Positions 9,160 to 19,679 of a stretch of DNA of 64,000 bases are shown here, piece by piece. Both the position numbers and the translations under genes were made by a program. Every line of letters starts with the position of its first letter. Position 1 is the first letter of the stretch. Origin of the DNA: Pseudochrobactrum sp. sp1633 (GTDB taxonomy: Bacteria > Pseudomonadota > Alphaproteobacteria > Rhizobiales > Rhizobiaceae); the NCBI RefSeq assembly GCF_030376605.1, contig NZ_JARRAE010000002.1:62001-126000 (forward strand), given 5' to 3'. Below the pieces are notes generated by a model, which was not told the DNA's origin, ran no database searches, and worked only from the letters and a program-made list of their open reading frames with translations.

Positions 9160-9535
9160 AAAAGAGACCGCTTTCAAAATAATTTAATCCGTTTAAAGTG
9201 CGGTCAGGCAACTTTTCTCACCCTGTAACATTGTATCAATGTGCCCAACTTCTGATCTATTCAGGCTCTCTTGGTCTGAGAGGGCATGTTGCAAGGTGTC
9301 AGCCTATTGATTTTTATAACGTAAAGTTAAAATCAGCCATGATTTGTGCTTTGCGATTTTGCCAAATTCGACCAAGGCATTCTCTGAGGACGTAATTTGG
9401 TCATAACTGTTGAACACCACCGGAAACGGGTGAATTCTCTCTGAATTCACGGAATCTGAAGCATGTGTTTGCGGACATGGAAAAAATTACCATCCGTAGC
9501 GGAACTTAAATCTTATAAAAGGCTGTAAAAGGCAT
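9160..9535 (+). promoter_or_regulatory. Long upstream region of cgs with a palindrome
   Basis: About 375 bp without a convincing gene lies upstream of cgs; a 65-codon frame at 9198-9395 shows no family features. The region is AT-rich. It holds a perfect 8-bp inverted repeat, GTGAATTC / GAATTCAC with a 5-nt loop (9430-9450), and an inverted CCAAATT/AATTTGG pair around 9361-9402. These could be binding sites or a leader structure. I cannot assign a promoter with confidence. Confidence 0.4.
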
Positions 9536-12500
9536 ATGCCGGCTTTGTCTTTCTCACTTTCGTCGTTGTTTTCCCGCCCTGTTGCTGACCGTCTTTTGCC
9601 GGTTCTGCCCTTGCCCGTAAGAGGGCATTATAAAACGCCTGAGGAATTGCAGGTGCTGGCTGCAGCGCTGGCGCGCAATGAGGCTGTGCGGCTGCCCGAT
9701 TATGAGAAATTTGATTTCAACAAACGTCTGGCTGAAAATGCCGGATTGATCCTGCATGCCTATCGTTCATCAGATGCTGCATCGCGCAGCGGTGAAACAA
9801 TTACGCCTGCCGCGCAGTGGCTGCTCGACAACTACTATGTCGTTGATAAAAGCATGCAGCAGGCGCGCCGCGATTTGCCGGACAAGTTTTTGCGCCAGTT
9901 GCCGCTTGCAGCCAATATCCGTCCGGATGTTGCATCGCCGAAGGGTACAGATGGCGCAGCCTCGCAGCAGACCGAAGGACTGCCGCGGGTTTTTGCGCTT
10001 GCCTGGCTTTATGTGGCGCATAGCGACAGTAATTTCTCGCTCAAAAGTCTGAAGGCGCTGATCGACGGTTTCCAGAGTGTTGAACCGTTGCGCATCGGCG
10101 AATTGTGGGCGCTGCCATCCGTTATTCGTTTCATGCTGGTAGAGAATACCCGCCGTTTGGCACTACGCGTTGAGCGCGCGCGTGCGATGCGTAATTTTGC
10201 CAATCGCGTGGCCGATAAAATTGTGGTCGCCTCCTCACCGGAGGAGCTGCAATCTATTCTCATCGAATATAGTGAACCGGCGCGCGACGGGACTTTTTCC
10301 ACGCATCTGCTCTATCGCCTGCGCAGTGCATCTACTGCCACAGGACCGGCGATTGAATGGTTGGAATCGCAGCTGATTGCCAGCGGTCACGATGTTGAAG
10401 ATGTGATCGTCGAAGAACATGCCCGCCAGTCCACCGGCGGTGTGACGATGGGTAATATTATCCGCTCGCTCAAAACCATTGATGACGTGGACTGGACTTC
10501 ATGGGTTGAGACGGTCAGCATCATGGATGCGATCCTGCGTGAGAACAGCGATTTCGAAGAACTCGATTTTGCCTCGCGGAACAGCTATCGCGTGACGATT
10601 GAAAAGATCGCCCGTAATTCAAAACTGACGGAAATTGAAGTTACCAATACGGCGCTGAAACTCGCCCGCGAAAAATCGCTGCGTGAACACAAAATCACAG
10701 AGCGCGAGCAGAGCGGCGCAATCGCCTATTACCTGAGCGGTAATGCCCGGACCGAACTGGAACAGGTGTGCAATTATCAGCCGCCTTTGTCATCGCGTTT
10801 GCTGCGTTGGTATCGCGGGCTTGGTCTGCTGGGCATTGCCGTGCCTGTCTGGGCAATGACAATCGGGCTGCTGGTTCTGATTTATACCGGCATGGGACGG
10901 ATCGGTTTCGGTGAAAGCGAACAGCTGCTGTTCACAATCCTGGCGCTGTTTCCGGCCTATGAGGCCTCGCTTGGCCTGTTTAACTCTTTTGTGCCGTGGT
11001 TTGTGCAGCCTAACCGCCTTGTCGGCTATGAATATCGTGACGGCCTGCCTGCCGATGCGCGTACGCTGGTGGCGGTGCCAACGCTGATCAACTCGCGTGA
11101 CAGTGTTGATGAACATATCCGTAATCTGGAAGTGCATTATCTGACCAATCCGCGCGGTGAGGTCTATTTCGCGATTGTCAGTGACTGGACGGACAGCGCA
11201 TTAGAAGTTACGCCTGCCGATATGGAGGTGCTGGATTATGCACGCTCCGAAGTCGCACGGCTCAATGCGCATTATGCCGGAGAGGGGGCTGCACGGTTCT
11301 TCTTCCTGCATCGCCGCCGTCTCTATAATCCGTCACAGGGCTGCTGGATGGGTTGGGAGCGCAAACGCGGTAAGCTGCATGAGCTGAACCTGTTACTGCG
11401 TGGCGATCAGGACACCAGCTTCTTTCCGTCGGATGTGCCGTTGCCGCGCGATATCCGTTATGTGATGACACTGGATTCCGACACCCGTTTGACGCCGCAA
11501 TCGGTGACCAATCTGGTGGGCAAGCTGTCGCATCCGCTCAATCATCCGGTCTTTGATGACAAGACCGGCCGCATCACCAGCGGTTACGGCATTTTGCAGC
11601 CGCGTGTGACCCCGTCGCTAACCACCGGCGATGATGCGTCATTCCTGCAGCGCGTATTCTCTGCAAACCGTGGTATCGACCCTTATGTATTCGCGGTTTC
11701 TGATGTCTATCAGGATCTTTTGGGAGAAGGTACATTTACCGGTAAAGGCCTCTATGACGTTGATGCCTTTGAAAAGGTCATGCAAGGCAAGATTGAGGAA
11801 AACACGGTTCTCAGCCACGATCTGCTCGAAGGCGGCTATGCGCGTTGTGCGCTCGCCAGCGATGTGGAAGTCGTTGAAGATTACCCGACCGGCTATAATG
11901 TTGATATTTCCCGTCATCACCGCTGGGCGCGTGGTGACTGGCAGTTGTTGCCGTTCCTGTTTTCAACCGGCAAAGGTGTTAGCAATGTCACTCGCTGGAA
12001 AATGGCTGATAACCTGCGTCGCTCGCTCAACCCGATCATGTGGGTGCTTGCCTCATTCGCCGGCTGGTGTTTGCTGCCGATCGGTGTCGCCGCAATCTGG
12101 CAGCTGTTTCTGATTTTGGCGATGTTCGTGCCGATGGTCTTCGGCATCGTAACCAATCTTATTCCGGTGAATATGGATTATTCGCTGAAAGGTCATGCGC
12201 AGTCGGTTCTCACCGATGTGACGCTGGCTTTTGCGGATATGGCTTTGCGCCTCAGCTTTATCGCGCATAGCGCCACCCTGATGGGTGATGCGATTGTGCG
12301 CACGCTTTATCGTTTGTTTGTCTCGCACCGCTATCTTCTGGCATGGCGTGCAGCCGCGCAGATGAAATCCTCAGATACGCTGGACTTTTATGTACGTCTG
12401 ATGTGGCCGTCGCTGCTGATCGGTGCACTGGCATTTCTGTTGCCGGTCATGGGTGGCAGCAAGGCAGCGCTGATTGCAGCACCTTTCGCCGTGATCTGGA

Positions 12501-15500
12501 TTGCATCGCCGTGGATCGCATGGGCTGTCAGCCGTTCAGCCAAGCCGCAGGATACGCTGGAAGTCCGCTCATCTGATAAGGGTGATCTGCGCCGTTATGC
12601 CCGCCGTACATGGCGCTATTTTGAAACCTTCACCAATGAGGAAGGCAGCCATCTGCCGCCGGATAACTATCAGGAAGATCCGGTTGGTATTGTGGCGATG
12701 CGTACCTCGCCGACCAATATCGGTGTCTATTTCCTCTCCATTATTTCCGCCCGTGATTTCGGCTGGATCAGCTTCAATGATACTTTGACACGTATCGGCC
12801 AGACGCTGGATACGCTGGAAAAGATGGAGAAATTCCGCGGCCATCTTTATAACTGGTATGAGACTGATACGCTGAAACCATTGCAGCCGCTTTATGTGTC
12901 GGCGGTGGATAGCGGTAATCTTGCCGGTCATCTGGTCACTCTGTCTTCGGCGCTGGAAGAATGGGCGCAGGCACCGTCCGTTTATCTGCAGGGCGATTTT
13001 GAAGGTATTCTCGACGTCAATGATATTCTGGAAGAAGCGATTGCCGCCATTCCGGATGATCGGCGTATTCTGCGACCACTGCGTCGCCGTCTTGAGGAGC
13101 GGATTAATAATTTCCGCCGCGCTGTGCGTTCCTTCCGCGAAGAGCCGGAAACGGCTTCGTTCCGCACCATTAATATTTCGCTGTTTGCCAAAGATATTGA
13201 AAAACTGGCGCAGGAGCTGGATGACGAGCTGGAAACCATGCAGTCGCAGGAGGCGCTGGAATGGGCGCAGGCTCTGGTAGCTACCTGTAAAGCGCATACG
13301 GATGATGCGATCGGCGAGCATAATGCGGAAGAACTGCGCACGCAGTTGCAAAGCCTCGGCCGCCGTTCCCGTCAGCTGGCGTTTGATATGGAATTCGGTT
13401 TCCTTGAACGCAAGGAACGTCGTCTGCTGTCGATCGGTTTCCGCGTGCAGGAAAACGAACTGGATGAGAGCTGCTATGACCTTCTGGCTTCGGAAGCCCG
13501 TCTTGCCAGCCTGTTTGCCATTGCCAAGGGCGATGTGCCGGTAGAACATTGGTTCAAGCTTGGCCGCCTGTTGGTGCCGGTTGGCTGGAAGGGTGCTTTG
13601 CTCTCCTGGTCAGGCTCGATGTTTGAATATCTGATGCCGCCGCTGGTGATGAATGAGCCGCTGGGTTCATTGCTCGATCAGACCAATAAGCTGGTTGTGC
13701 AGCGTCAGATGGAATATGCCACCTCGCGCGGCCTGCCTTGGGGTATTTCGGAAGCGGCCTATAATGCCCGCGATCCGCAGATGAATTACCAATATTCCAA
13801 TTTCGGCGTGCCGAAACTGGGTCTGCAGCGTGGTCTGTCGCGTAATGCGGTGATTGCGCCTTACGCAAGTCTGCTTGCCTCGCAATATCGCCCTGCTGAT
13901 GCGGTTGCAAACCTGAAGGTCTTGCAAAAGCTTGGCGCTCTGGGGCGCTATGGTTTCCATGATGCCGTGGATTTCACCCCGTCGCGTGTACGTGAGGGTG
14001 AAAAATGCGCAGTGGTGAAAAACTATTATGCGCACCACCACGGCATGTCGATTATCGCGGTCAATAACGTGATTTTTGACGGTCGTATGCGCAGCCGTTT
14101 CCATTCCGATCCGGTGATTGAAGCTGCGGAACTATTGCTGCAGGAAAAAGCACCGCGCGAAATTCCGATGGTCTATGCCAAGACGGAAAACCCGATGCGC
14201 GTGGACAGCGGTGCCTTTGATGAAGCGCCGATGCGCATTATTGAAGAGCCGTTGAAAGCACCGCGCAGTGTGCATTTGATGTCGAACGGTCAGTACTCGC
14301 TGATGCTCACCGCAACAGGTTCCGGCTATAGCCGCTGGAACGATCTGGCAATCACGCGCTTTCAGGCCGATGCGTCTGAAGGGATGCATGGCAGCTTCCT
14401 GTTCCTGCGTGATGTGGAGAGCGGGCATTGGTGGTCGGCCACCGGTGAGCCGTCGCGTCATTTGGAAACAGAAACCAAAACGGTTTTCACGGAAGATAAA
14501 GCGGAGTTCTACAAGACTTCCGGCGATATCAAGACTGTGATGGAAACCATTGTTACCACTGATGCCGATGGTGAGGGACGCCGGATTGATATTATCAATA
14601 CCAGTTCGCGCGACCGTGTGATTGAAGTTACATCCTATGCGGAACTGGTGCTGAATAATCCGGATACGGATGATGCACATCCTGCTTTTGCTAAGATGTT
14701 TGTTGAAACCGAAATCACGCCGGATGGTTCAACCATCTATGCCAAACGGCGCAAACGTGCGCCGTCAGACACAGAAGTGCATGTGGCGCATTTCGTCACC
14801 GATCTTTCCGGTGCGGTGCGTGAAACAGAAGCGGAAACCGACCGCCGCGTGTTTATCGGTCGTGGTCGTACCTTGCGCAATCCGGCAGCTTTTGATGCGG
14901 GTATGAAGTTTACCGGCAGTCAGGGCACAGTGCTTGATCCGGTTGCCTCGCTGCGCACCCGTGTCCGTGTACCGGCGCATAAAAAAGTGTCGCTGGTATT
15001 CTGGACACTGGCAGGTGGTTCCCGTTCTTATCTGGAAGAAAAGGCGGCGCTGCTGCGCTATCCGGAAGCTTTCTCGCGTGAATATACGCTATCATGGACA
15101 CGCAGTCAGGTGCGGTTGCATCATGTCGGTATCAAACCGGCTGAAGCGACCGATTTCCAGAAAACTGCTGCCTATCTGATCTATCCGGATCGTGCATTGC
15201 GCCAGCCGTCTGAAACGATTGCCGCAGGTCTCGGACAGCAGTCTGATCTCTGGCCGCTGTCGATTTCCGGCGATAATCCGATTTTCGTGCTGCGGATTGA
15301 TAATGACGCTGATCTTGAAGTGCTGCGCGGCGTGCTCAAAGCACAGGAATATTGGCGTGAAAAAGGTCTGATCGCCGATGTTGTGGTGGTCAATGAACGG
15401 GCGTTTTCCTATGCGCAGGATACCCAGCGTGCAGTTGAATGGCTGAGCGAGAGTTTCCGCGTGCGTTCGCAGCATCAGGGGCAGAAGCCGCATATTTTCA

Positions 15501-18193
15501 CGGTGCGCCGTGATCAGATGAGTGAGGAATCCTATAATACCCTGCTCGCTGCCGCACGGATTGTTATCCATGCGCAGAACGGCTCACTGGCTGAGCAGCT
15601 GAAGCGTATTCAGGAACTTTCCGTTGATCTGGCGAGCCGTAAGGAAATCAAGCAGGAAAGTCTCGATCCGCGCCTTTCCCGTCGTGACAGCCGTCTGGCT
15701 GCAGAAGCTGATGCGGCACAAGGCAGTGATAGCGCAAAAACCACGGCAAAATTGCCGGGTGTTGCACCACGCAGTGCTGCACTTGCTCCGGTTCCGTCCG
15801 GTGATGGCCTTGAGTTCTGGAACAGCTATGGCGGTTTCGATGCGCAAGGTGATTATGTGGTACGCCTCAATGGCGACCGCACAACCCCGCATCCGTGGAT
15901 CAATGTGATTGCGAATGCAGATTTCGGTTTCCATGTGTCTGCGGAAGGTTCTGCCTTCACATGGAGCGGGAACAGTCGTGATTATCAGCTGACCCCGTGG
16001 TCGAATGATCCGGTTGCCAATTTGCCGGGCGAGGCGGTGTATATTGCGGATCGCGACAGCGGTAAGGTTTTCGCACCTGCGGCCAATGTGGTGCGCGATG
16101 AGGGTGTGACCTATGAGACGCGCCACGGTCAGGGTTTCAGTATTTTCACCTCCCGTCATGGCGATGTGTCCTGCGAACTGATCATGACCGTTGATCTGCA
16201 CAAGCCGGTGCGCCTCACGCGTCTGCGCCTGATCAATCACGGCCAGTCGATGAAGCGTCTGCGGCTTTATAATTATGCGGAATGGGTGCTGGGCAATGTC
16301 CGCGCCAAAAATGCTGCTTATATTGTGCCGCGTTTTGATGAAGAGCTGGGCGCACTCTTTGCCCGCAATCCGTATCATACGGACAAGGCAGGGCAGGTGG
16401 CCTTCCTCACGGCAACACTGCAACCGGATTCGGTAACCGCAGATCGTCAGGAATTTATCGGTGCCACAGGTTCTGTAACCGAGCCGGACACTGTGATGCA
16501 GGGTAAATCCCTGTCAGGCACGGTTGAGGCAGGGCGCGATCCTTGCGCTGCGCTGAACTATGATCTGGAGTTAAGTGCAGGGCAGACCAAAGACATCACC
16601 TTCATTCTCGGTAATGCCAAAGATGAAGAGGCGGCACAGGGACTGATTACCTATAGCCGTGGTCTGGATATGGATGATCTGCTGGCGCGTACTTCTGAGC
16701 AATGGCAGGATTTCACTGCGCCATTGCAGGTGAAAACACCGGATCGTTCTTTCGACCTGATGGTCAATCGCTGGCTGCCTTATCAGAGCATGGCATCGCG
16801 TATTCTGGCGCGTGCGGCGTTCTATCAGGCCAGCGGTGCCTATGGTTTCCGCGATCAGTTGCAGGATACACTGTCGCTACTGATGCTTGATCCGCTGTTG
16901 GCACGCAAGCAATTGCTCAATGTCGCCGGTCGTCAGTTTGCCGAGGGCGATGTGCAGCATTGGTGGCTGCCGGTCACGGGTGCTGGCGTCCGCACACTGA
17001 TCTCCGATGATGTGGTGTGGTTGTCCTATGCGGCAACGCTCTATACGCAGGTGACCGGCGATATGGCGGTGCTTGATGAGCAGGTTGCTTATCTGCAAGG
17101 CCGTGCACTGGGGACAAGTGAGCATGATGCCTTCTACCAGCCGGAAGTCTCGGAGAAGACGGATTCGGTTTACGAGCATTGCGCGAAAGGCCTTGAGCTT
17201 GCCATGCAGCGCACCGGTAAGCACGGTCTGCCGCTGATCCTTGGCGGTGACTGGAATGACGGCATGAACCTTGTCGGCGTTGAAGGCAAAGGCGAGAGCG
17301 TCTGGCTCGGCTGGTTCCTGAGCTATACGTTGCAGCAGTTCATTCCGTTGGCAGCAGAGCGTGGTGACAAGCTGCGTGCTGAGGCGATGCAGAAGCATCT
17401 CGATGCTTTGAACAAGGCGCTGGAGGAGCATGGCTGGGATGGCGAATGGTATCGTCGCGGTTATTTCGATGATGGTGCACCGCTTGGATCTCATTTGAGC
17501 GATGAATGCCAGATTGATGCGATTGCCCAGAGCTGGGCTGTGTTGTCCGGTATTGCTGATCCTAAACGCGGGATCCAAGCAATGGCTTCGCTTGAAAAGC
17601 ATCTGCTGGATGAAGAGGGCGGCTTGCTGCGTCTGTTCACCCCACCGTTTGACAAGACCGAGCATGAGCCGGGCTATATTAAAGGCTATCCGCGCGGTGT
17701 GCGTGAGAATGGCGGACAATATACCCACGGTGCCACATGGGCGATCATGGCGCTGACCAAGCTTGGTCGCGGCGATGAGGCTTACAAGCTGTTCTCACTG
17801 ATCAATCCGGTGCATCACGGTGAAAAGCCCGAGACCTATCGTGTGGAACCTTATGTGATTGCGGCGGATATTTACTCCGTTGAACCGCGTCGCGGTCAGG
17901 GCGGATGGACATGGTATACCGGTTCTGCAGGCTGGTTCTACCGTGTGGCAACAGAGGGTATTCTGGGCTTGAGCAAGCGCGGTAATGTGCTGTTCCTCAA
18001 TCCGGTATTACCGTCTGACTGGGATGGCTTTGAACTGGACTATCGCCACGGAGAAGCGACGTATAAAATCACCGTGCGCAATAATGCTGGGCGCGACAGT
18101 TTGAAAGTGGATGGCAAAGCAGTCAAAAAACGCGAGGCCGGTATTGCTCTGGCAACTCAGGGACAGCACGAGATTGTGCTTGAGCTGAAGTAA
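9536..18193 (+). CDS. cgs: Cyclic beta-1,2-glucan synthase
   Basis: The 2,885-residue inner-membrane protein is the size of Cgs/ChvB/NdvB. It starts, elongates, trims and cyclises beta-1,2-glucan from UDP-glucose; the product is exported to the periplasm for osmoadaptation and, in Brucella and rhizobia, host interaction. An N-terminal region leads to membrane helices (about 435-500, then clusters about 840-1010). Between them lies the GT84 glycosyltransferase domain with the DSD motif (residues 647-649) and an RHHRW element near 793-797. The C-terminal third is a GH94-type phosphorylase domain that controls chain length, with GDWNDGMN near residue 2571. A Lys/Ala/Ser-rich linker lies around residues 2040-2090. 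It is a single-gene unit with its own terminator. No ndvA/cgt exporter gene is in the window. Confidence 0.97.
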   Translation: MPALSFSLSSLFSRPVADRLLPVLPLPVRGHYKTPEELQVLAAALARNEAVRLPDYEKFDFNKRLAENAGLILHAYRSSDAASRSGETITPAAQWLLDNYYVVDKSMQQARRDLPDKFLRQLPLAANIRPDVASPKGTDGAASQQTEGLPRVFALAWLYVAHSDSNFSLKSLKALIDGFQSVEPLRIGELWALPSVIRFMLVENTRRLALRVERARAMRNFANRVADKIVVASSPEELQSILIEYSEPARDGTFSTHLLYRLRSASTATGPAIEWLESQLIASGHDVEDVIVEEHARQSTGGVTMGNIIRSLKTIDDVDWTSWVETVSIMDAILRENSDFEELDFASRNSYRVTIEKIARNSKLTEIEVTNTALKLAREKSLREHKITEREQSGAIAYYLSGNARTELEQVCNYQPPLSSRLLRWYRGLGLLGIAVPVWAMTIGLLVLIYTGMGRIGFGESEQLLFTILALFPAYEASLGLFNSFVPWFVQPNRLVGYEYRDGLPADARTLVAVPTLINSRDSVDEHIRNLEVHYLTNPRGEVYFAIVSDWTDSALEVTPADMEVLDYARSEVARLNAHYAGEGAARFFFLHRRRLYNPSQGCWMGWERKRGKLHELNLLLRGDQDTSFFPSDVPLPRDIRYVMTLDSDTRLTPQSVTNLVGKLSHPLNHPVFDDKTGRITSGYGILQPRVTPSLTTGDDASFLQRVFSANRGIDPYVFAVSDVYQDLLGEGTFTGKGLYDVDAFEKVMQGKIEENTVLSHDLLEGGYARCALASDVEVVEDYPTGYNVDISRHHRWARGDWQLLPFLFSTGKGVSNVTRWKMADNLRRSLNPIMWVLASFAGWCLLPIGVAAIWQLFLILAMFVPMVFGIVTNLIPVNMDYSLKGHAQSVLTDVTLAFADMALRLSFIAHSATLMGDAIVRTLYRLFVSHRYLLAWRAAAQMKSSDTLDFYVRLMWPSLLIGALAFLLPVMGGSKAALIAAPFAVIWIASPWIAWAVSRSAKPQDTLEVRSSDKGDLRRYARRTWRYFETFTNEEGSHLPPDNYQEDPVGIVAMRTSPTNIGVYFLSIISARDFGWISFNDTLTRIGQTLDTLEKMEKFRGHLYNWYETDTLKPLQPLYVSAVDSGNLAGHLVTLSSALEEWAQAPSVYLQGDFEGILDVNDILEEAIAAIPDDRRILRPLRRRLEERINNFRRAVRSFREEPETASFRTINISLFAKDIEKLAQELDDELETMQSQEALEWAQALVATCKAHTDDAIGEHNAEELRTQLQSLGRRSRQLAFDMEFGFLERKERRLLSIGFRVQENELDESCYDLLASEARLASLFAIAKGDVPVEHWFKLGRLLVPVGWKGALLSWSGSMFEYLMPPLVMNEPLGSLLDQTNKLVVQRQMEYATSRGLPWGISEAAYNARDPQMNYQYSNFGVPKLGLQRGLSRNAVIAPYASLLASQYRPADAVANLKVLQKLGALGRYGFHDAVDFTPSRVREGEKCAVVKNYYAHHHGMSIIAVNNVIFDGRMRSRFHSDPVIEAAELLLQEKAPREIPMVYAKTENPMRVDSGAFDEAPMRIIEEPLKAPRSVHLMSNGQYSLMLTATGSGYSRWNDLAITRFQADASEGMHGSFLFLRDVESGHWWSATGEPSRHLETETKTVFTEDKAEFYKTSGDIKTVMETIVTTDADGEGRRIDIINTSSRDRVIEVTSYAELVLNNPDTDDAHPAFAKMFVETEITPDGSTIYAKRRKRAPSDTEVHVAHFVTDLSGAVRETEAETDRRVFIGRGRTLRNPAAFDAGMKFTGSQGTVLDPVASLRTRVRVPAHKKVSLVFWTLAGGSRSYLEEKAALLRYPEAFSREYTLSWTRSQVRLHHVGIKPAEATDFQKTAAYLIYPDRALRQPSETIAAGLGQQSDLWPLSISGDNPIFVLRIDNDADLEVLRGVLKAQEYWREKGLIADVVVVNERAFSYAQDTQRAVEWLSESFRVRSQHQGQKPHIFTVRRDQMSEESYNTLLAAARIVIHAQNGSLAEQLKRIQELSVDLASRKEIKQESLDPRLSRRDSRLAAEADAAQGSDSAKTTAKLPGVAPRSAALAPVPSGDGLEFWNSYGGFDAQGDYVVRLNGDRTTPHPWINVIANADFGFHVSAEGSAFTWSGNSRDYQLTPWSNDPVANLPGEAVYIADRDSGKVFAPAANVVRDEGVTYETRHGQGFSIFTSRHGDVSCELIMTVDLHKPVRLTRLRLINHGQSMKRLRLYNYAEWVLGNVRAKNAAYIVPRFDEELGALFARNPYHTDKAGQVAFLTATLQPDSVTADRQEFIGATGSVTEPDTVMQGKSLSGTVEAGRDPCAALNYDLELSAGQTKDITFILGNAKDEEAAQGLITYSRGLDMDDLLARTSEQWQDFTAPLQVKTPDRSFDLMVNRWLPYQSMASRILARAAFYQASGAYGFRDQLQDTLSLLMLDPLLARKQLLNVAGRQFAEGDVQHWWLPVTGAGVRTLISDDVVWLSYAATLYTQVTGDMAVLDEQVAYLQGRALGTSEHDAFYQPEVSEKTDSVYEHCAKGLELAMQRTGKHGLPLILGGDWNDGMNLVGVEGKGESVWLGWFLSYTLQQFIPLAAERGDKLRAEAMQKHLDALNKALEEHGWDGEWYRRGYFDDGAPLGSHLSDECQIDAIAQSWAVLSGIADPKRGIQAMASLEKHLLDEEGGLLRLFTPPFDKTEHEPGYIKGYPRGVRENGGQYTHGATWAIMALTKLGRGDEAYKLFSLINPVHHGEKPETYRVEPYVIAADIYSVEPRRGQGGWTWYTGSAGWFYRVATEGILGLSKRGNVLFLNPVLPSDWDGFELDYRHGEATYKITVRNNAGRDSLKVDGKAVKKREAGIALATQGQHEIVLELK

Positions 18194-18214
18194 AACTGTT
18201 TAAATGAAAAACTA

Positions 18215-18252
18215 AATAAAGGGCGGTGAGCAATCATCGCCCTTTATTTTTG
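18215..18252 (+). terminator. Terminator of cgs
   Basis: An 11-bp stem (AATAAAGGGCG / CGCCCTTTATT), extended inside by TGA/TCA pairs, is followed by TTTT. It lies 20 bp after the cgs stop codon. Confidence 0.88.
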
Positions 18253-18334
18253 CTAAATTCTGCTTATGGTTTGCAAATCAAATAATGCTCAGGGTGAGTT
18301 TAATCTTGACTGAGCTCGTATAAGGACATCTGGG

Positions 18335-19639
18335 ATGACCAGAACAGATATTGCGCAGCGCGTTTATAACCATACATGGAAACTGGATCCGATTGTCCGC
18401 AGTCTGCTGGATACGGATTTCTATAAGCTGCTGATGCTGCAAATGATCTGGGGGCTTTATCCGCAGGTGGATGCCACTTTCTCGCTGATTAACCGTTCCA
18501 AAACCGTGCGGCTTGCCGATGAGATTGATGAGGGCGAATTGCGTGCGCAGCTTGATCATGCCCGCTCGTTACGCATGACCAAAAAAGAAATGATCTGGCT
18601 GGCCGGTAATACATTCTATGGCCGCAAACAGATTTTTGCGCCGGAATTCCTGCAATGGCTCAGCACATTTCAGTTGCCGGAATATGAGCTGACACGCCGC
18701 GACGGGCAATATGAACTGCATTTCCACGGGCCGTGGACACATACGACAATGTGGGAAATTCCGGCACTGGCGATCATCAATGAATTGCGCTCCCGCGCGG
18801 CAATGAAATCTCTTGGGCCTTTCGCGCTGGATGTGCTTTATGCCCGCGCCAAAGCCAAGATGTGGGGCAAAGTTGACCGCTTACGTCAGCTGCCGGATCT
18901 GAAAATTTCCGATTTCGGCACCCGTCGCCGCCACTCTTTCCTCTGGCAGCGCTGGTGCGTTGAAGCGTTGAAAGAAGGTATCGGCGATGCCTTTACCGGC
19001 ACCAGCAATGTGCTTTTGGCGATGGACACCGATCTGGAAGCGCTCGGCACCAACGCTCATGAATTGCCGATGGTTCTTGCCGCAATGGCCGATACCAATG
19101 AAGAACTGCGCTCAGCACCTTACCGCGTTTTGCAGGACTGGAACCGCTATTATGGCGGTAATCTGCTGATCGTATTGCCCGATGCCTTCGGCACCACGGC
19201 TTTCCTGCGTGATGCGCCGGATTGGGTTGCCGATTGGACAGGCTTCCGCCCCGATAGCTCACCACCGATTGAAGGCGGTGAGCGGATTATTGAATGGTGG
19301 AAATCCAAGGGCAAAGACCCGCGTGAGAAGCTGCTGATTTTCTCCGATGCGCTGGATGTGGATACGATTGAAGAAACTTACCGCCATTTTGAAGGGCGGG
19401 TACGGATGAGCTTCGGTTGGGGCACCAATCTCACCAATGATTTCATCGGCTGTGCACCGCAACATGTGTCCGGTCTGGGCGCAATTTCACTGGTTTGTAA
19501 AGTGATTGATGCCAATGGTCGTCCGGCGGTGAAACTCTCGGATAATCCCTCAAAAGCAACCGGCGATCCGGAGGCGGTCAAACGCTATATTGAGTTTTTC
19601 GGTGGTGAAGATCGCGTAACTCAGGAAGTGCGCGTGTAA
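18335..19639 (+). CDS. pncB: Nicotinate phosphoribosyltransferase
   Basis: PncB makes nicotinate mononucleotide from nicotinate and PRPP in the NAD salvage (Preiss-Handler) route. The 434-residue length is normal. Diagnostic blocks are [14 protein letters not shown] near the N-terminus, [15 protein letters not shown] (about 193-207), [11 protein letters not shown], and GTNAHELPM, whose His (about 242) corresponds to the phosphorylated histidine of the family. ATG 18335 has TAAGGA upstream. The gene stands alone between terminators. Confidence 0.96.
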   Translation: MTRTDIAQRVYNHTWKLDPIVRSLLDTDFYKLLMLQMIWGLYPQVDATFSLINRSKTVRLADEIDEGELRAQLDHARSLRMTKKEMIWLAGNTFYGRKQIFAPEFLQWLSTFQLPEYELTRRDGQYELHFHGPWTHTTMWEIPALAIINELRSRAAMKSLGPFALDVLYARAKAKMWGKVDRLRQLPDLKISDFGTRRRHSFLWQRWCVEALKEGIGDAFTGTSNVLLAMDTDLEALGTNAHELPMVLAAMADTNEELRSAPYRVLQDWNRYYGGNLLIVLPDAFGTTAFLRDAPDWVADWTGFRPDSSPPIEGGERIIEWWKSKGKDPREKLLIFSDALDVDTIEETYRHFEGRVRMSFGWGTNLTNDFIGCAPQHVSGLGAISLVCKVIDANGRPAVKLSDNPSKATGDPEAVKRYIEFFGGEDRVTQEVRV

Positions 19640-19648
19640 AATACAAAA

Positions 19649-19678
19649 GGCGGTCTTTTTGCTGAGACCGCCCTTTTT
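19649..19678. terminator. Terminator between pncB and the fructokinase gene
   Basis: An 8-bp stem (GGCGGTCT / AGACCGCC) with an 8-nt loop is followed by CTTTTT on the plus strand. The minus strand also carries T-rich flanks, so it probably serves both convergent genes. Confidence 0.85.
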
Positions 19679-19679
19679 G

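Noticed and set aside
12569-17728. Long antisense reading frames within cgs (for example 12569-13549, 15584-16423, 16877-17728 on the minus strand)
   Set aside because: The plus strand encodes an unbroken, clearly recognisable Cgs. The antisense frames have no known domains and are explained by codon bias.
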